IMG/VR virus record: IMGVR_UViG_3300018429_000011
Span: 1 to 35,539 of that record
Origin: a virus
Reading direction: 5' to 3' (one strand)
Length of the DNA: 35,539 nucleotides
Both the position numbers and the translations under genes were made by a program. Below the pieces are notes generated by a model. That model saw nothing but the letters and a program-made list of their open reading frames with translations. It had not been told where the DNA came from and ran no database searches. This document shows, piece by piece, positions 23,791-30,120 of the stretch; positions within the stretch are counted from its first letter, which is position 1; every line of letters starts with the position of its first letter.

Positions 23791-24675
23791 TTAGGGCGCT
23801 ACAGCCTTGAGCGTGCCAAGGATCGGGTAGCGTCCAAGGTCTTCACCCACGAGATATCGGCCTGACACCCTGTAGAAGAACCTCTCTTCCGGCGCCTGTC
23901 CGGTCACCTGTGCGAGGAACTCCGTCATGGGCGCGGTTGCCGTGTACAACCCATTGCCAGTGGAGTGGTCCCCGCCGATCCGTTCATACAGGCTGTCGAT
24001 GGATGGCTGTCCAGCGTAATGCGTGCGCATGGCATAACCGTGATCGGCGGGCGGGACGGTGGTGTCTGCGGTGCCCACGAGTTGTAGGACGTTCAGGCCC
24101 GCCCACTCCGACGCGGAGAACAGCAACGGATCATACCCAATTGACGCGGCGTTGAATGTTGCGTCGTCGGCCGCCCCGTAGGCTGCCCGAATTTCTGTGG
24201 TCCAGTTACCGGATGCATAAGCGGCAGCGAGCGACTGCACACCACTGTTGACGATCAGCCCCACGCTGACGGGGGCGAGGACTGCCGACTGTGTGTAGAG
24301 CCACTGGACGACAAGCCCGCCCATGGACCGGCCCAAAGGCACTACGGACCCGAGATCCAAGACGCCAGCAACATGCGTGTAGGCGTTCTCGTAGGCGACG
24401 CGGGACGCGGTGTTTCCCCACGGCTGGGACCCGCCACCGCTGCCCTCAATCCACGCCCAACCGTTGTCGATCAGCCACTCCCGCAGGCCGAGCCATGAAC
24501 TGAAACCTTCGAACTGGTTGGATGATCCTCCCGCGCCGTGCGCGTACAGCAGGACGGGAATGTCAGTGTCGCCAAGGTGGGTGTCCCCAACGCCCCAGCG
24601 GACGGTACCCGCGCCGGAAACAACGGCTGAGTAGGTGGTCCATGCGTTCCCGTTAGTCGTTACCCCTGCACCCAT
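23791..24675 (-). CDS. Alpha/beta hydrolase, probably tail-associated
   Basis: 294 residues. Motifs of the alpha/beta hydrolase fold: HGAGG (46-50, oxyanion region), nucleophile elbow GRSMGG (115-120, Ser117), Asp204 in VGTADTTVPP and His237 in GGDHSTG, a complete Ser-Asp-His triad. It could cleave ester bonds in cell-surface glycans or lipids during adsorption. The ATG overlaps the stop of the preceding LamG-like gene (TGATG), so both are probably parts of the same tail tip or fibre. Codon third positions appear more GC-rich than in the neighbours, hinting at separate acquisition of this pair. Fold sure; location inferred. Confidence 0.82.
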   Translation of the reverse strand: MGAGVTTNGNAWTTYSAVVSGAGTVRWGVGDTHLGDTDIPVLLYAHGAGGSSNQFEGFSSWLGLREWLIDNGWAWIEGSGGGSQPWGNTASRVAYENAYTHVAGVLDLGSVVPLGRSMGGLVVQWLYTQSAVLAPVSVGLIVNSGVQSLAAAYASGNWTTEIRAAYGAADDATFNAASIGYDPLLFSASEWAGLNVLQLVGTADTTVPPADHGYAMRTHYAGQPSIDSLYERIGGDHSTGNGLYTATAPMTEFLAQVTGQAPEERFFYRVSGRYLVGEDLGRYPILGTLKAVAP

Positions 24676-25655
24676 CAGGCAGGCACTCCGAACGACACAT
24701 CATCCACGGCGAGAGACAGGTCAGCGGAGGATGCGTTGATGCCGAACTTCGTTGCAGTCGTGTGGTAATTGATCGGCCCGGACCATGCGAGGACGTCGTT
24801 GATTCGGATTGAAACGTCCTGCCCGGAAAGGTCGATCTGGATCACGTCGCCGTCTGTGGAGAGTTGTGTCAACGTTGCCATGACCGTCGCTGTGCCAGAG
24901 ACGCGGCGCATGATACGGTAACGGTTATCTGCTGCTGCGGTACGCAAGGCGAGAATAACCTCATTGGCGGCATCGACGTGCCGGAAGATGACTGCGCCTT
25001 GGTGATTCGGTCCGGTCGCGGCGATGGTGAGCTTGTACCGTCCGTTCGCTACCCCTGCGTCAACGAACGCGTTGCCGGTGGAGGACGCAATGCCGGTGAT
25101 GGTGAGCCGGTTACTGGCAATGGTCGCGGTGGTGCCTGCCTGTCCGTCTACCTGCCACGCCTTCGCGCCGATTGGGGTTGAGCCTGCCGCTCCATTGGCA
25201 CGGTTGAAGTCGTCGGACAGGATAGCCACGTATGACTCTTCGGAAACTTCAATGATATGGTCCCCGGCAATAGCGTTGATCGGGAAGCCTCCTACGACGG
25301 TGGTAACCCAGTAGATAGGCCCCGCCCATGTCGGTCGGGCGATGGTCAGGTTTGACCCAATGAGGACTTGCTTGGGCACGTCGGCTGGTGTGAAGACAGC
25401 AAGGGAGCCGTCCACGATGGCCTGCACCGCAGCAGCAACCGGCGTCTCAGGGTTGCTGATTGCGCTTTCGGCTTGGTCAAGAATCATGGCAGAGAGTGAC
25501 ACATCTGACAGGCGAGTGGGGAGGGCGGATTCAACAAGTTCAGGGGTCACGGAATACTCTATGAGAGTTCGGGCAGCTTCGCCTGACTCGCTTGTGGTGC
25601 TGGCAAGGAGTTCAGCGATCTTCTTGTCCCCCATGGGAATATCGATGTTGGGCAT
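24675..25655 (-). CDS. Minor tail / receptor-binding-type protein
   Basis: 326 residues. The N-terminal half is helical (MPNIDIPMGDKKIAELLAST...), then a bridging region, and from ~150 a jelly-roll-like domain opens with DDFNRANGAAG and runs to the C-terminus (FGINASSADLSLAVDDVSFG), a pattern seen in lectin/LamG-like domains of actinophage tail proteins. AAAGGA lies 5 nt before the ATG. First gene of a two-gene operon with the hydrolase. Receptor-binding role is inferred from architecture. Confidence 0.7.
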   Translation of the reverse strand: MPNIDIPMGDKKIAELLASTTSESGEAARTLIEYSVTPELVESALPTRLSDVSLSAMILDQAESAISNPETPVAAAVQAIVDGSLAVFTPADVPKQVLIGSNLTIARPTWAGPIYWVTTVVGGFPINAIAGDHIIEVSEESYVAILSDDFNRANGAAGSTPIGAKAWQVDGQAGTTATIASNRLTITGIASSTGNAFVDAGVANGRYKLTIAATGPNHQGAVIFRHVDAANEVILALRTAAADNRYRIMRRVSGTATVMATLTQLSTDGDVIQIDLSGQDVSIRINDVLAWSGPINYHTTATKFGINASSADLSLAVDDVSFGVPA

Positions 25656-25681
25656 GGTAATCCTTTGTTGGTTGTTGATTA

Positions 25682-25690
25682 ATTCTACCA
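25682..25690 (-). promoter_or_regulatory. Putative extended -10 promoter for the tail genes
   Basis: Leftward TGG-TAGAAT, 27 nt before the ATG at 25655. Same 9-mer as upstream of the portal and of 19107; no convincing -35. Confidence 0.5.
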
Positions 25691-25817
25691 GAGGGGAGAG
25701 GGAGGATTACAGGTTGACGTCTGGTTATACTGAGTATTTTTAGCTTTTTTGCGTGAGGTACCAAGTGCTGGTGTTTCAAAACGACCCCCAAAAGTTTCGA
25801 GATGGGCACCGCATCCA

Positions 25818-25847
25818 ATCCTACCCGCATACGGAGCCGCATGTCAA
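25818..25847 (-). promoter_or_regulatory. Sigma70-type promoter towards the tail genes
   Basis: Leftward TTGACA (25842-25847), 18-nt spacer, TAGGAT (25818-25823); would give a ~155-nt leader for the gene at 25655. Confidence 0.45.
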
Positions 25848-25880
25848 GCCTACTCCACTTACAAAAATTGCTAAGGATCT

Positions 25881-25893
25881 TGCACGTCGTGCA
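25881..25893. repeat. Short inverted repeat next to parS
   Basis: TGCACG-T-CGTGCA, a perfect 6-bp dyad one base before the parS palindrome; possible operator or spreading boundary site. Confidence 0.4.
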
Positions 25894-25894
25894 G

Positions 25895-25910
25895 TGTTTC
25901 ACGTGAAACA
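25895..25910. promoter_or_regulatory. Exact bacterial parS site
   Basis: TGTTTCACGTGAAACA is the canonical 16-bp parS palindrome bound by chromosomal ParB in Bacillus, Streptomyces, Mycobacterium and most bacteria. A chance match in 35 kb is very unlikely (of the order of 1 in 100,000). No parA or parB gene is in the window, so host ParB is the natural partner. Confidence 0.9.
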
Positions 25911-25931
25911 TTCGAGAAATTCTCACGTCAC

Positions 25932-25980
25932 TTACAAAAATCTCTAGCGTGTAGACATATCTCCCAATGTCCTATAGTCT
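25932..25980 (+). promoter_or_regulatory. TTACAAAA element plus promoter
   Basis: TTACAAAAATCTCTAG (25932-25947), then TAGACA (25952-25957), 17-nt spacer and TAGTCT (25975-25980). Drives the metallopeptidase gene at 26021. A partial hairpin spans the promoter. Confidence 0.65.
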
Positions 25981-26020
25981 TTCTATATGCACACAACGTG
26001 CGAGTCATAAGGGAGACAAC

Positions 26021-26467
26021 ATGAAGCACTTCATCAGCCTCACAGCCACTATCATCCTTTCTATGTCAGCCCTCTTTGGCTTGCACGAACAGCCCTCACA
26101 GCCTGTCTCACAGCCTGCACCATTCAGTGCATACCCTCTCAAGTCATCGTCTGTGTGGGTGTCTGAGATGCTTGCCACTATGAACGTCACAGTGAGCGAT
26201 AACGTGAAGTTCGTGTTCCAGAATGAGGATAACTGTGGCGCTGAGATATCCTCTATAGGTATGGGAGGATGCACAGTGACACAGAAAGATGGGACCTTTG
26301 TAGTCCTCATCTCCCCTGAACTCGCTTACACATATGAGGGCAATCACATCCTGTTTCATGAGATCGCGCACACGCTCGGCATGGGAGAATGTGATGCCGA
26401 ATACTACGCCCACCGCTTCGAGGAAACCCCCATCTGGTCATACCCGAGTTGTGCACCGCAGGCCTAG
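26021..26467 (+). CDS. Secreted HExxH zinc metallopeptidase-like protein
   Basis: 148 residues from the ATG at 26021, chosen for AAGGGAG 5 nt upstream; the frame is open from 25967 but that start has no ribosome binding site and would hide the signal peptide. A signal peptide (MKHFISLTATIILSMSALFG) is followed by a Ser/Pro/Gln linker and a compact domain with HEIAHTLGMGE (113-123). This is the HExxHxxG zinc site of metallopeptidases, with downstream E/H candidates in DAEYYAHRFEE. Four Cys suggest disulphides. It is far shorter than usual metzincins, so activity is open. A secreted protease could act on the cell surface or on other phages' receptors; this is inference. Confidence 0.75.
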   Translation: MKHFISLTATIILSMSALFGLHEQPSQPVSQPAPFSAYPLKSSSVWVSEMLATMNVTVSDNVKFVFQNEDNCGAEISSIGMGGCTVTQKDGTFVVLISPELAYTYEGNHILFHEIAHTLGMGECDAEYYAHRFEETPIWSYPSCAPQA

Positions 26468-26512
26468 TGTGGTACTCTCATAGAGTAATATCATCCAACA
26501 AAGGGGAACATC

Positions 26513-27055
26513 ATGAAAGCACGCATACTGGCCGTACTCGCTGCGCTTGCCTTGACAATAGGTTCAGTATCGTCTGCACCAGTAGCCACCGCAGATGAAG
26601 CTGTACCTGTATTATCCGTCCAAGAGACTCCAACCATCACGGCAGACCCTGCTGTGTTGACGGCAGACTCACCCACCGTAACCACGGAACCGGCAACGGC
26701 AACCGAAACCGAAACCGAAACCGAGACACAACCCACCGTAGTCGAATCTGTGGAAACTGAGACGGTATTCATACCGGACACGCCTACTGCACCAGCTACG
26801 ACGGTTGATGACGCTGCACCACCAGTAACAGCACCAGAGACGACGGTCGATACTCCCACAACGGAGCCTGAGACGCCTACGACGGAGCCTGAGACAGTTA
26901 TGGAGGCCGCGCCCACGTTTGATCCAGCCGTATTCGAGTACCTCGGCGTAGGCTCACAGCAACACCCTTGTTCGTCTGTCTCGTTCGCATCAGCAGCGAA
27001 TCCCGGTGTGATTTACTCATACCGAGAAATCGAGTTCGGACCCTGCACGGTCTAG
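26513..27055 (+). CDS. Secreted Thr/Glu/Pro-rich protein
   Basis: 180 residues. Signal peptide MKARILAVLAALALTIGSVSSA, then a ~110-residue low-complexity stretch of T, E, P, V and A (TETETETETQ, PTTEPETPTTEPET), then a small C-terminal domain with two Cys (QQHPCSSV... FGPCTV). The stalk looks like a wall-spanning or O-glycosylated spacer that displays the C-terminal domain. AAAGGGG lies 7 nt before the ATG. It follows the metallopeptidase by 45 nt and may share its transcript, although a small hairpin and a TAATAT box lie between. Confidence 0.75.
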   Translation: MKARILAVLAALALTIGSVSSAPVATADEAVPVLSVQETPTITADPAVLTADSPTVTTEPATATETETETETQPTVVESVETETVFIPDTPTAPATTVDDAAPPVTAPETTVDTPTTEPETPTTEPETVMEAAPTFDPAVFEYLGVGSQQHPCSSVSFASAANPGVIYSYREIEFGPCTV

Positions 27056-27109
27056 TTACAAAACTTGCTTAGCCTATGGCTTGTGTCAAACCATTCTGTA
27101 GGCTAAGCT
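27056..27109 (+). promoter_or_regulatory. TTACAAAA element, hairpin and promoter
   Basis: TTACAAAACTTGCTTAG (27056-27072) overlaps a 10-bp hairpin GCTTAGCCTA/TAGGCTAAGC (27067-27076, 27099-27108). The loop holds TTGTGT (27081-27086); after 17 nt comes TAAGCT (27104-27109). Confidence 0.65.
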
Positions 27110-27147
27110 CGTTGTATCAGTCAGGAACAAACAACCCGGAGGTCACA

Positions 27148-27396
27148 ATGACTACCCTGCACAACGCAACTGAAGTCTTTGGTTCATCTGCTGAAGGTCT
27201 GGAGCTTCACAGTTTCCCCGTCCGCAGTATGGGGAACGCCACCGGTACGGGGTACTGGATCGGCATGGAAGTAGACAACACGCGCCGAGTCTACACGCTG
27301 TATCGGATCTGCATCATCTGGGACAACGGCGACGTGGAATATTCCACAGCCGAGTCCGAGCAGGAACTCAAACTGTGGACCGAACACCTTCAGTAA
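27148..27396 (+). CDS. Hypothetical small protein
   Basis: 82 residues from the ATG at 27148 (MTTLHNATEVFGSSAEG), set by GGAGG 5 nt upstream; the frame opens earlier at 27076, inside the promoter. Beta-rich middle (RRVYTLYRICIIWDNGDVEYSTA) and helical end (SEQELKLWTEHL). No family recognised. Confidence 0.75.
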   Translation: MTTLHNATEVFGSSAEGLELHSFPVRSMGNATGTGYWIGMEVDNTRRVYTLYRICIIWDNGDVEYSTAESEQELKLWTEHLQ

Positions 27397-27435
27397 CCAC
27401 CAGCTAGGACGGTAGGCAATCGCCTACCGTTCTAG

Positions 27436-27490
27436 TTACAAAACTTTCTTACAAAAGGGGTTGTGCATCCCACCAATAGTGTGAGACACT
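27436..27490 (+). promoter_or_regulatory. TTACAAAA element and putative promoter
   Basis: TTACAAAACTTTCTTA (27436-27451), then TTGTGC (27461-27466), 18-nt spacer and GACACT (27485-27490). The hairpin is weak here. Confidence 0.45.
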
Positions 27491-27527
27491 TGTATCAGGC
27501 CGGAAACACCAGCCGCGAAAGGAACTC

Positions 27528-27761
27528 ATGTTCAAGCTCACCGAAAACCAGACCGTCAAGCTTAACCACGACGTAGAAATCTGGAACGACGATGATTCGC
27601 TCGCTGCTCGAATCGATGCAGGGACCACGCTCGAAATCACAGATATCTGCCTTGAACCGGTATACACCGGAGACAGCTACAACGTGGATATCAAGGTGAT
27701 CAGCCCGGTCTATGGTGGGTACACTGCAAACCTTGATATCTCAGCCGACGATATCGCATAG
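27528..27761 (+). CDS. Hypothetical small acidic protein
   Basis: 77 residues starting MFKLTENQTVKLNHDVEIW, with AAAGGA 4 nt before the ATG. Alternating strands suggest a small beta-barrel, SH3-like in size, similar in layout to the gene at 28877-29077. A terminator follows. No family recognised. Confidence 0.75.
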   Translation: MFKLTENQTVKLNHDVEIWNDDDSLAARIDAGTTLEITDICLEPVYTGDSYNVDIKVISPVYGGYTANLDISADDIA

Positions 27762-27774
27762 CCAGCCTAAGATC

Positions 27775-27802
27775 AGCCACTCTACGGAGTGGCTTTTCTT
27801 TT
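27775..27802 (+). terminator. Rho-independent terminator
   Basis: AGCCACTC-TACG-GAGTGGCT, an 8-bp stem with a TACG tetraloop, followed by TTTCTTTTG. The ~100 nt after it are strikingly C-rich and G-poor on the plus strand. Confidence 0.85.
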
Positions 27803-27905
27803 GCCCTCCAGCAGCCACCACAGCCACGCTCGCAGCCTCCCAGACCGCCAGACGCCCAATCACCCACACCCACGCTGCCAGACGCTCACAGCGCCACACA
27901 GCGAC

Positions 27906-27959
27906 TTACAAAAGTTTCTAAGCCACATCTAGACAAACCATCAAACACTATGCAATACT
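27906..27959 (+). promoter_or_regulatory. TTACAAAA element and promoter
   Basis: TTACAAAAGTTTCTA (27906-27920), TAGACA (27930-27935), then 17-18 nt to CAATACT (27953-27959). No strong hairpin. Confidence 0.5.
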
Positions 27960-28002
27960 CATTACAGCAACACTCCACAACTCCACAGAGAAAGAGATTC
28001 CA

Positions 28003-28422
28003 ATGGAACTCAAAACCAAAACCCCGGCGTTCATCCTGAAGCTGGCAGTAAAGGTCTTCGAATCCTACCGGAAACAGTGGGCAGAGTACGACGCAGAATG
28101 TGCAGAGTACGCGGCACAAGGCTACCGTCCGCACACCTGCTTCCACGGAACCAGCCTTTGGGTTGACTACGACGTCATGTGTGGTCCGTGCGAGGATGGT
28201 TACGGTTGGTTCGATCCCATGCTGTACCGCCAAATGGCACTCAGTGAGGCTAAGCAGGCCTACGAGAGCTTCGACAAGCGTCTAGAGGTTTACACAAAGG
28301 CAAGCAGCCTTGACGCTCCTATCGATCATGGCAAGATGATCAAATGGGTTGCCGCTCCACTCACCAAGTGGAACGCGGAAGTCCCATCCAACACAGCAGT
28401 AGCAACCGACCCACCGTTCTAA
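28003..28422 (+). CDS. Hypothetical actinophage protein, CxxC motif
   Basis: 139 residues starting MELKTKTPAFILKLAVKVF. The central HTCFHGTSLWVDYDVMCGPCEDGYGW resembles a conserved phage motif (C-HG-x-WxDYDxxCGxCE) with three Cys and two His that may bind zinc. Helices flank it. Function unknown. A GNRA-loop terminator follows. AAAGAG stands 7 nt before the ATG. Confidence 0.75.
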   Translation: MELKTKTPAFILKLAVKVFESYRKQWAEYDAECAEYAAQGYRPHTCFHGTSLWVDYDVMCGPCEDGYGWFDPMLYRQMALSEAKQAYESFDKRLEVYTKASSLDAPIDHGKMIKWVAAPLTKWNAEVPSNTAVATDPPF

Positions 28423-28427
28423 AGATC

Positions 28428-28457
28428 AGGACCTCGAAAGGGGTCCTTTTCTTTTGC
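28428..28457 (+). terminator. Rho-independent terminator
   Basis: AGGACCTC-GAAA-GGGGTCCT (8-bp stem, one G.U, GAAA tetraloop) followed by TTTCTTTTG. Sequence after it resembles that after the 27775 terminator. Confidence 0.85.
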
Positions 28458-28515
28458 CCTCACAAAGCCACCAGCGCCGTTCTAAGCCTCCCAAACCACC
28501 ACACCGGCACTCACT

Positions 28516-28554
28516 CCCGCACAGGCCCGCACAGGCCCGCACAGGCCCGCACAG
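28516..28554. repeat. Tandem 10-bp repeat
   Basis: CCCGCACAGG repeated 3.9 times without change, in the C-rich non-coding spacer after the 28428 terminator. Confidence 0.9.
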
Positions 28555-28578
28555 CAGCATCTCAGCACAATGACAAAA

Positions 28579-28616
28579 GCTCCGGAGAGATTGTTAGTCA
28601 ATCTCCGGAGCCTTTG
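28579..28616. terminator. Bidirectional terminator between converging genes
   Basis: GCTCCGGAGA...TCCGGAGC long stem with a 2-nt bulge. Rightward it is followed by CTTTGT, leftward by TTTTGTC. It separates the plus gene ending at 28422 from the minus gene ending at 28634. Confidence 0.7.
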
Positions 28617-28633
28617 TAAGATTGTAACACGCC

Positions 28634-28819
28634 TCACATGCCAAGCAGTCGTTCCGCCACGCTGTCAATCACAGATGATCCGCCCACCAGCAACACAGCA
28701 GCCGCCAACGGGAGCAGTGGAGATCCCACTACAAATTTTTGTAAGTCTCCAAGCCGTTCGGCCTGTACTTCCATCCGAGCCACACGCGCGGCACGTGCTG
28801 GGGAACATTCTTTACACAT
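28634..28819 (-). CDS. Hypothetical small protein, CxxC and hydrophobic C-terminus
   Basis: 61 residues from the ATG at 28819, with AGAGG 6 nt upstream. MCKECSPARAARVARM at the N-terminus could be half of a zinc site or a WhiB-like remnant; the C-terminal half (SPLLPLAAAVLLVGGSSVIDSV) is hydrophobic enough for one TM helix. A perfect TACAAA-TT-TTTGTA dyad lies inside the frame, which is unusual, so the gene is less certain than its neighbours. Confidence 0.5.
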   Translation of the reverse strand: MCKECSPARAARVARMEVQAERLGDLQKFVVGSPLLPLAAAVLLVGGSSVIDSVAERLLGM

Positions 28820-28838
28820 TTACAGCCTCTTTCAGAGT

Positions 28839-28864
28839 GGGACGGGACCGCTAGGCCCCGTCCC
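28839..28864 (-). other. RNA hairpin between two genes
   Basis: 11-bp stem GGGACGGGGCC/GGTCCCGTCCC with a TAGC loop and one G.U pair only in the leftward RNA. No T-tract, so more likely a processing or leader structure than a terminator. Confidence 0.5.
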
Positions 28865-28876
28865 GGTTTGAGTGTC

Positions 28877-29077
28877 TTAGACAGCTTCCAGCGTGTCCTC
28901 GTTCAGTCCGAAGTATTCGCCGTCCGAGTTCCGGAGTTCCAGCAGCGCCGAACCGTTCCAGTCGTTGGCTGTGATTACATCATTCACTACCAGCAGCCCG
29001 CCGATCATGTCGTCAGGGATACCCATGAATGAGATCTGTGCCAGATCCACCTTGACCAGATCGCCTACCTTGAACAT
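28877..29077 (-). CDS. Hypothetical small protein, SH3/KOW-like N-terminus
   Basis: 66 residues from the ATG at 29077 (MFKVGDLVKVDLAQISFMG), with GGGAG 5 nt upstream; the longer frame to 29137 runs through the promoter. VGDLVKV is a typical first strand of small beta-barrels that bind nucleic acid or protein. No family named. Confidence 0.75.
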   Translation of the reverse strand: MFKVGDLVKVDLAQISFMGIPDDMIGGLLVVNDVITANDWNGSALLELRNSDGEYFGLNEDTLEAV

Positions 29078-29108
29078 TTTGTCTCCCTTGTGCGTTGTTG
29101 GTAGTTCT

Positions 29109-29145
29109 AGAATGACAGCATCAGGGCAGGATGTCAAGCCTGCCC
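29109..29145 (-). promoter_or_regulatory. Hairpin promoter with -35 in the loop
   Basis: Leftward GGGCAGG/CCTGCCC stem (29139-29145, 29124-29130) whose loop holds TTGACA (29132-29137); 17 nt on is CATTCT (29109-29114). No TTACAAAA copy here. Confidence 0.55.
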
Positions 29146-29158
29146 CGACACAATCGCG

Positions 29159-29332
29159 CTAGTAGTCCAGAATCTCATCCACATGGATGATTCGGCCCGC
29201 TTCGCCGTGCTGTTCTTCCAACTCTTCCAGCGAGTCGTACCAGAACCCACCGACACCATCCGGAGACCAGAAATACATTTCAGCCTTTACGTCGTAGTAA
29301 GCTACATCGGCCTGAAGATCTTTGCGTTCCAT
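29159..29332 (-). CDS. Hypothetical small acidic protein
   Basis: 57 residues: MERKDLQADVAYYDVK at the start, FWSPDGVGGFWYDSLEE in the middle and RIIHVDEILDY at the end. AGGAG lies 5 nt before the ATG and the gap upstream has the full regulatory cassette. No family recognised. Confidence 0.7.
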   Translation of the reverse strand: MERKDLQADVAYYDVKAEMYFWSPDGVGGFWYDSLEELEEQHGEAGRIIHVDEILDY

Positions 29333-29370
29333 TGTGACTCCTAAGTCGTTCGCGTTGTTGCGATATAGAA

Positions 29371-29424
29371 AGACTATCAGTGATGGGACCGGATTACCAG
29401 CCCCACCACTAGAAAGTTTTGTAA
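29371..29424 (-). promoter_or_regulatory. Regulatory cassette: TTACAAAA element, hairpin, promoter
   Basis: Element 29410-29424; 13-bp hairpin (29397-29409 with 29380-29392) whose three non-Watson-Crick pairs are all G.U in the leftward RNA; -35 TGGTAA at 29394-29399, 17 nt, -10 TAGTCT at 29371-29376. Confidence 0.7.
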
Positions 29425-29673
29425 CTACAGCGGGTTGTTCTGAAACTCGATCCGACCATCCCGAATCAGGATCGTGTAGTGAGCCGTGATCCTGTCCAAT
29501 TCGGGTACATCGTACTCCACAGCAGCCCAGAAACGATTCATGTTCAGGTAACCACTCCGGACCTCATACCGGAGGATAGAGCCGTCTGCCAGACGCTCCG
29601 CGTAGTGAGGTTCGATCTCTGCCTCAATACGTGCGAGGTCTGCCGTTACGTTTGCCGGGTTGTAGGGTTCCAT
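29425..29673 (-). CDS. Hypothetical small protein
   Basis: 82 residues from the ATG at 29673 (MEPYNPANVTADLARIEAE), with AAGGAG 4 nt upstream; the longer frame from 29754 covers its promoter. Helical start, beta-rich end (HYTILIRDGRIEFQNN). No family recognised. Confidence 0.75.
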   Translation of the reverse strand: MEPYNPANVTADLARIEAEIEPHYAERLADGSILRYEVRSGYLNMNRFWAAVEYDVPELDRITAHYTILIRDGRIEFQNNPL

Positions 29674-29702
29674 GATGCTCCTTAGTTCGGGTTGTATAAA
29701 GA

Positions 29703-29731
29703 AGACTAGCGTACAAAAAAGCCAAGCGCAA
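29703..29731 (-). promoter_or_regulatory. Promoter TTGCGC-N17-TAGTCT
   Basis: -35 TTGCGC at 29726-29731, -10 TAGTCT at 29703-29708, both inside the end of the small TM gene at 29706-29822. Same boxes as the promoter at 32439. Confidence 0.65.
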
Positions 29732-29822
29732 GATAGGCCGCAAAGATGAAACAAACCGAACCTTTGAGTCCCAGTTCCATCCGGTGGAGGAATCCATCAT
29801 GCTTTACAAAAAATTCTTCCAC
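29706..29822 (-). CDS. 38-residue single-TM protein
   Basis: Small frame from a GTG at 29822, with GGAG 7 nt upstream: MEEFFVKHDGFLHRMELG then a hydrophobic segment (SVCFIFAAYLALGFFV). It sits between the terminator at 29889 and the gene at 29673. Phage membrane peptides of this size are common, but only the ribosome binding site and the TM segment support it. Confidence 0.5.
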   Translation of the reverse strand: MEEFFVKHDGFLHRMELGLKGSVCFIFAAYLALGFFVR

Positions 29823-29888
29823 GGTCCTGCTCCTATCTTGTCGGCTCGTTCCGATACTCAATACTCTCATACCCTAGAACAAAAGTAA

Positions 29889-29908
29889 AGCCAGTCCGTA
29901 GACTGGCT
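29889..29908 (-). terminator. Rho-independent terminator next to a TTACAAAA element
   Basis: AGCCAGTC/GACTGGCT 8-bp stem with a TACG-type loop, leftward tail TTTACTTTTG. Directly preceded by the element at 29908-29922 and the stop at 29923. Confidence 0.8.
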
Positions 29909-29922
29909 AGAACTTTTTGTAA

Positions 29923-30102
29923 TCAGATGTGCCAATGTCCATGGGTCTCCCCGACCCATTCCCGCTGCACCAGATGCACCGGAGTCGCTACCGCGTACTC
30001 TGTGATCCAGCGGCTGATAAAGTCCAGTGAGTCGCTTTTGATATAGACCGTCCCGCTGCGGGTAAGCTGTGCGGCGTATTCAAGGCGAGTTGTAGCTGAC
30101 AT
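29923..30102 (-). CDS. Hypothetical small protein
   Basis: 59 residues: MSATTRLEYAAQLTRSG, then a strand-rich core and a His/Trp-rich end (THGHWHI). AGGGG lies 6 nt before the ATG. Its leader shares a hairpin with the gene at 30611. No family recognised. Confidence 0.65.
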   Translation of the reverse strand: MSATTRLEYAAQLTRSGTVYIKSDSLDFISRWITEYAVATPVHLVQREWVGETHGHWHI

Positions 30103-30120
30103 TTTGGACCCCTACCTAAG

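Larger units (their letters stand above)
25656..26020. other. Divergent control region without a gene
   Basis: 365 bp between the leftward tail operon and the rightward secreted genes. It holds promoters in both directions, an exact parS palindrome, a TGCACG/CGTGCA inverted repeat and two copies of the TTACAAAA element that lie on either side of the parS. The open frames across it (25612-25926 minus, 25753-25947 plus) lack ribosome binding sites and look non-coding. Confidence 0.6.

Noticed and set aside
25612-25926. Minus frame containing FHVKH across the parS
   Set aside because: The FHVKH string is only the translation of parS; the frame overlaps the tail gene start and lacks a ribosome binding site.
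26491-26916. 141-codon minus frame
   Set aside because: Mirror of the Thr/Glu/Pro repeats of the secreted protein; no ribosome binding site.
28516-28554. CRISPR-like array
   Set aside because: The repeats are 10 bp and contiguous with no spacers.
28729-28744. TACAAA-TT-TTTGTA dyad as a separate promoter cassette
   Set aside because: No -35/-10 pair follows it and it lies in a candidate gene; kept only as a copy of the dyad.
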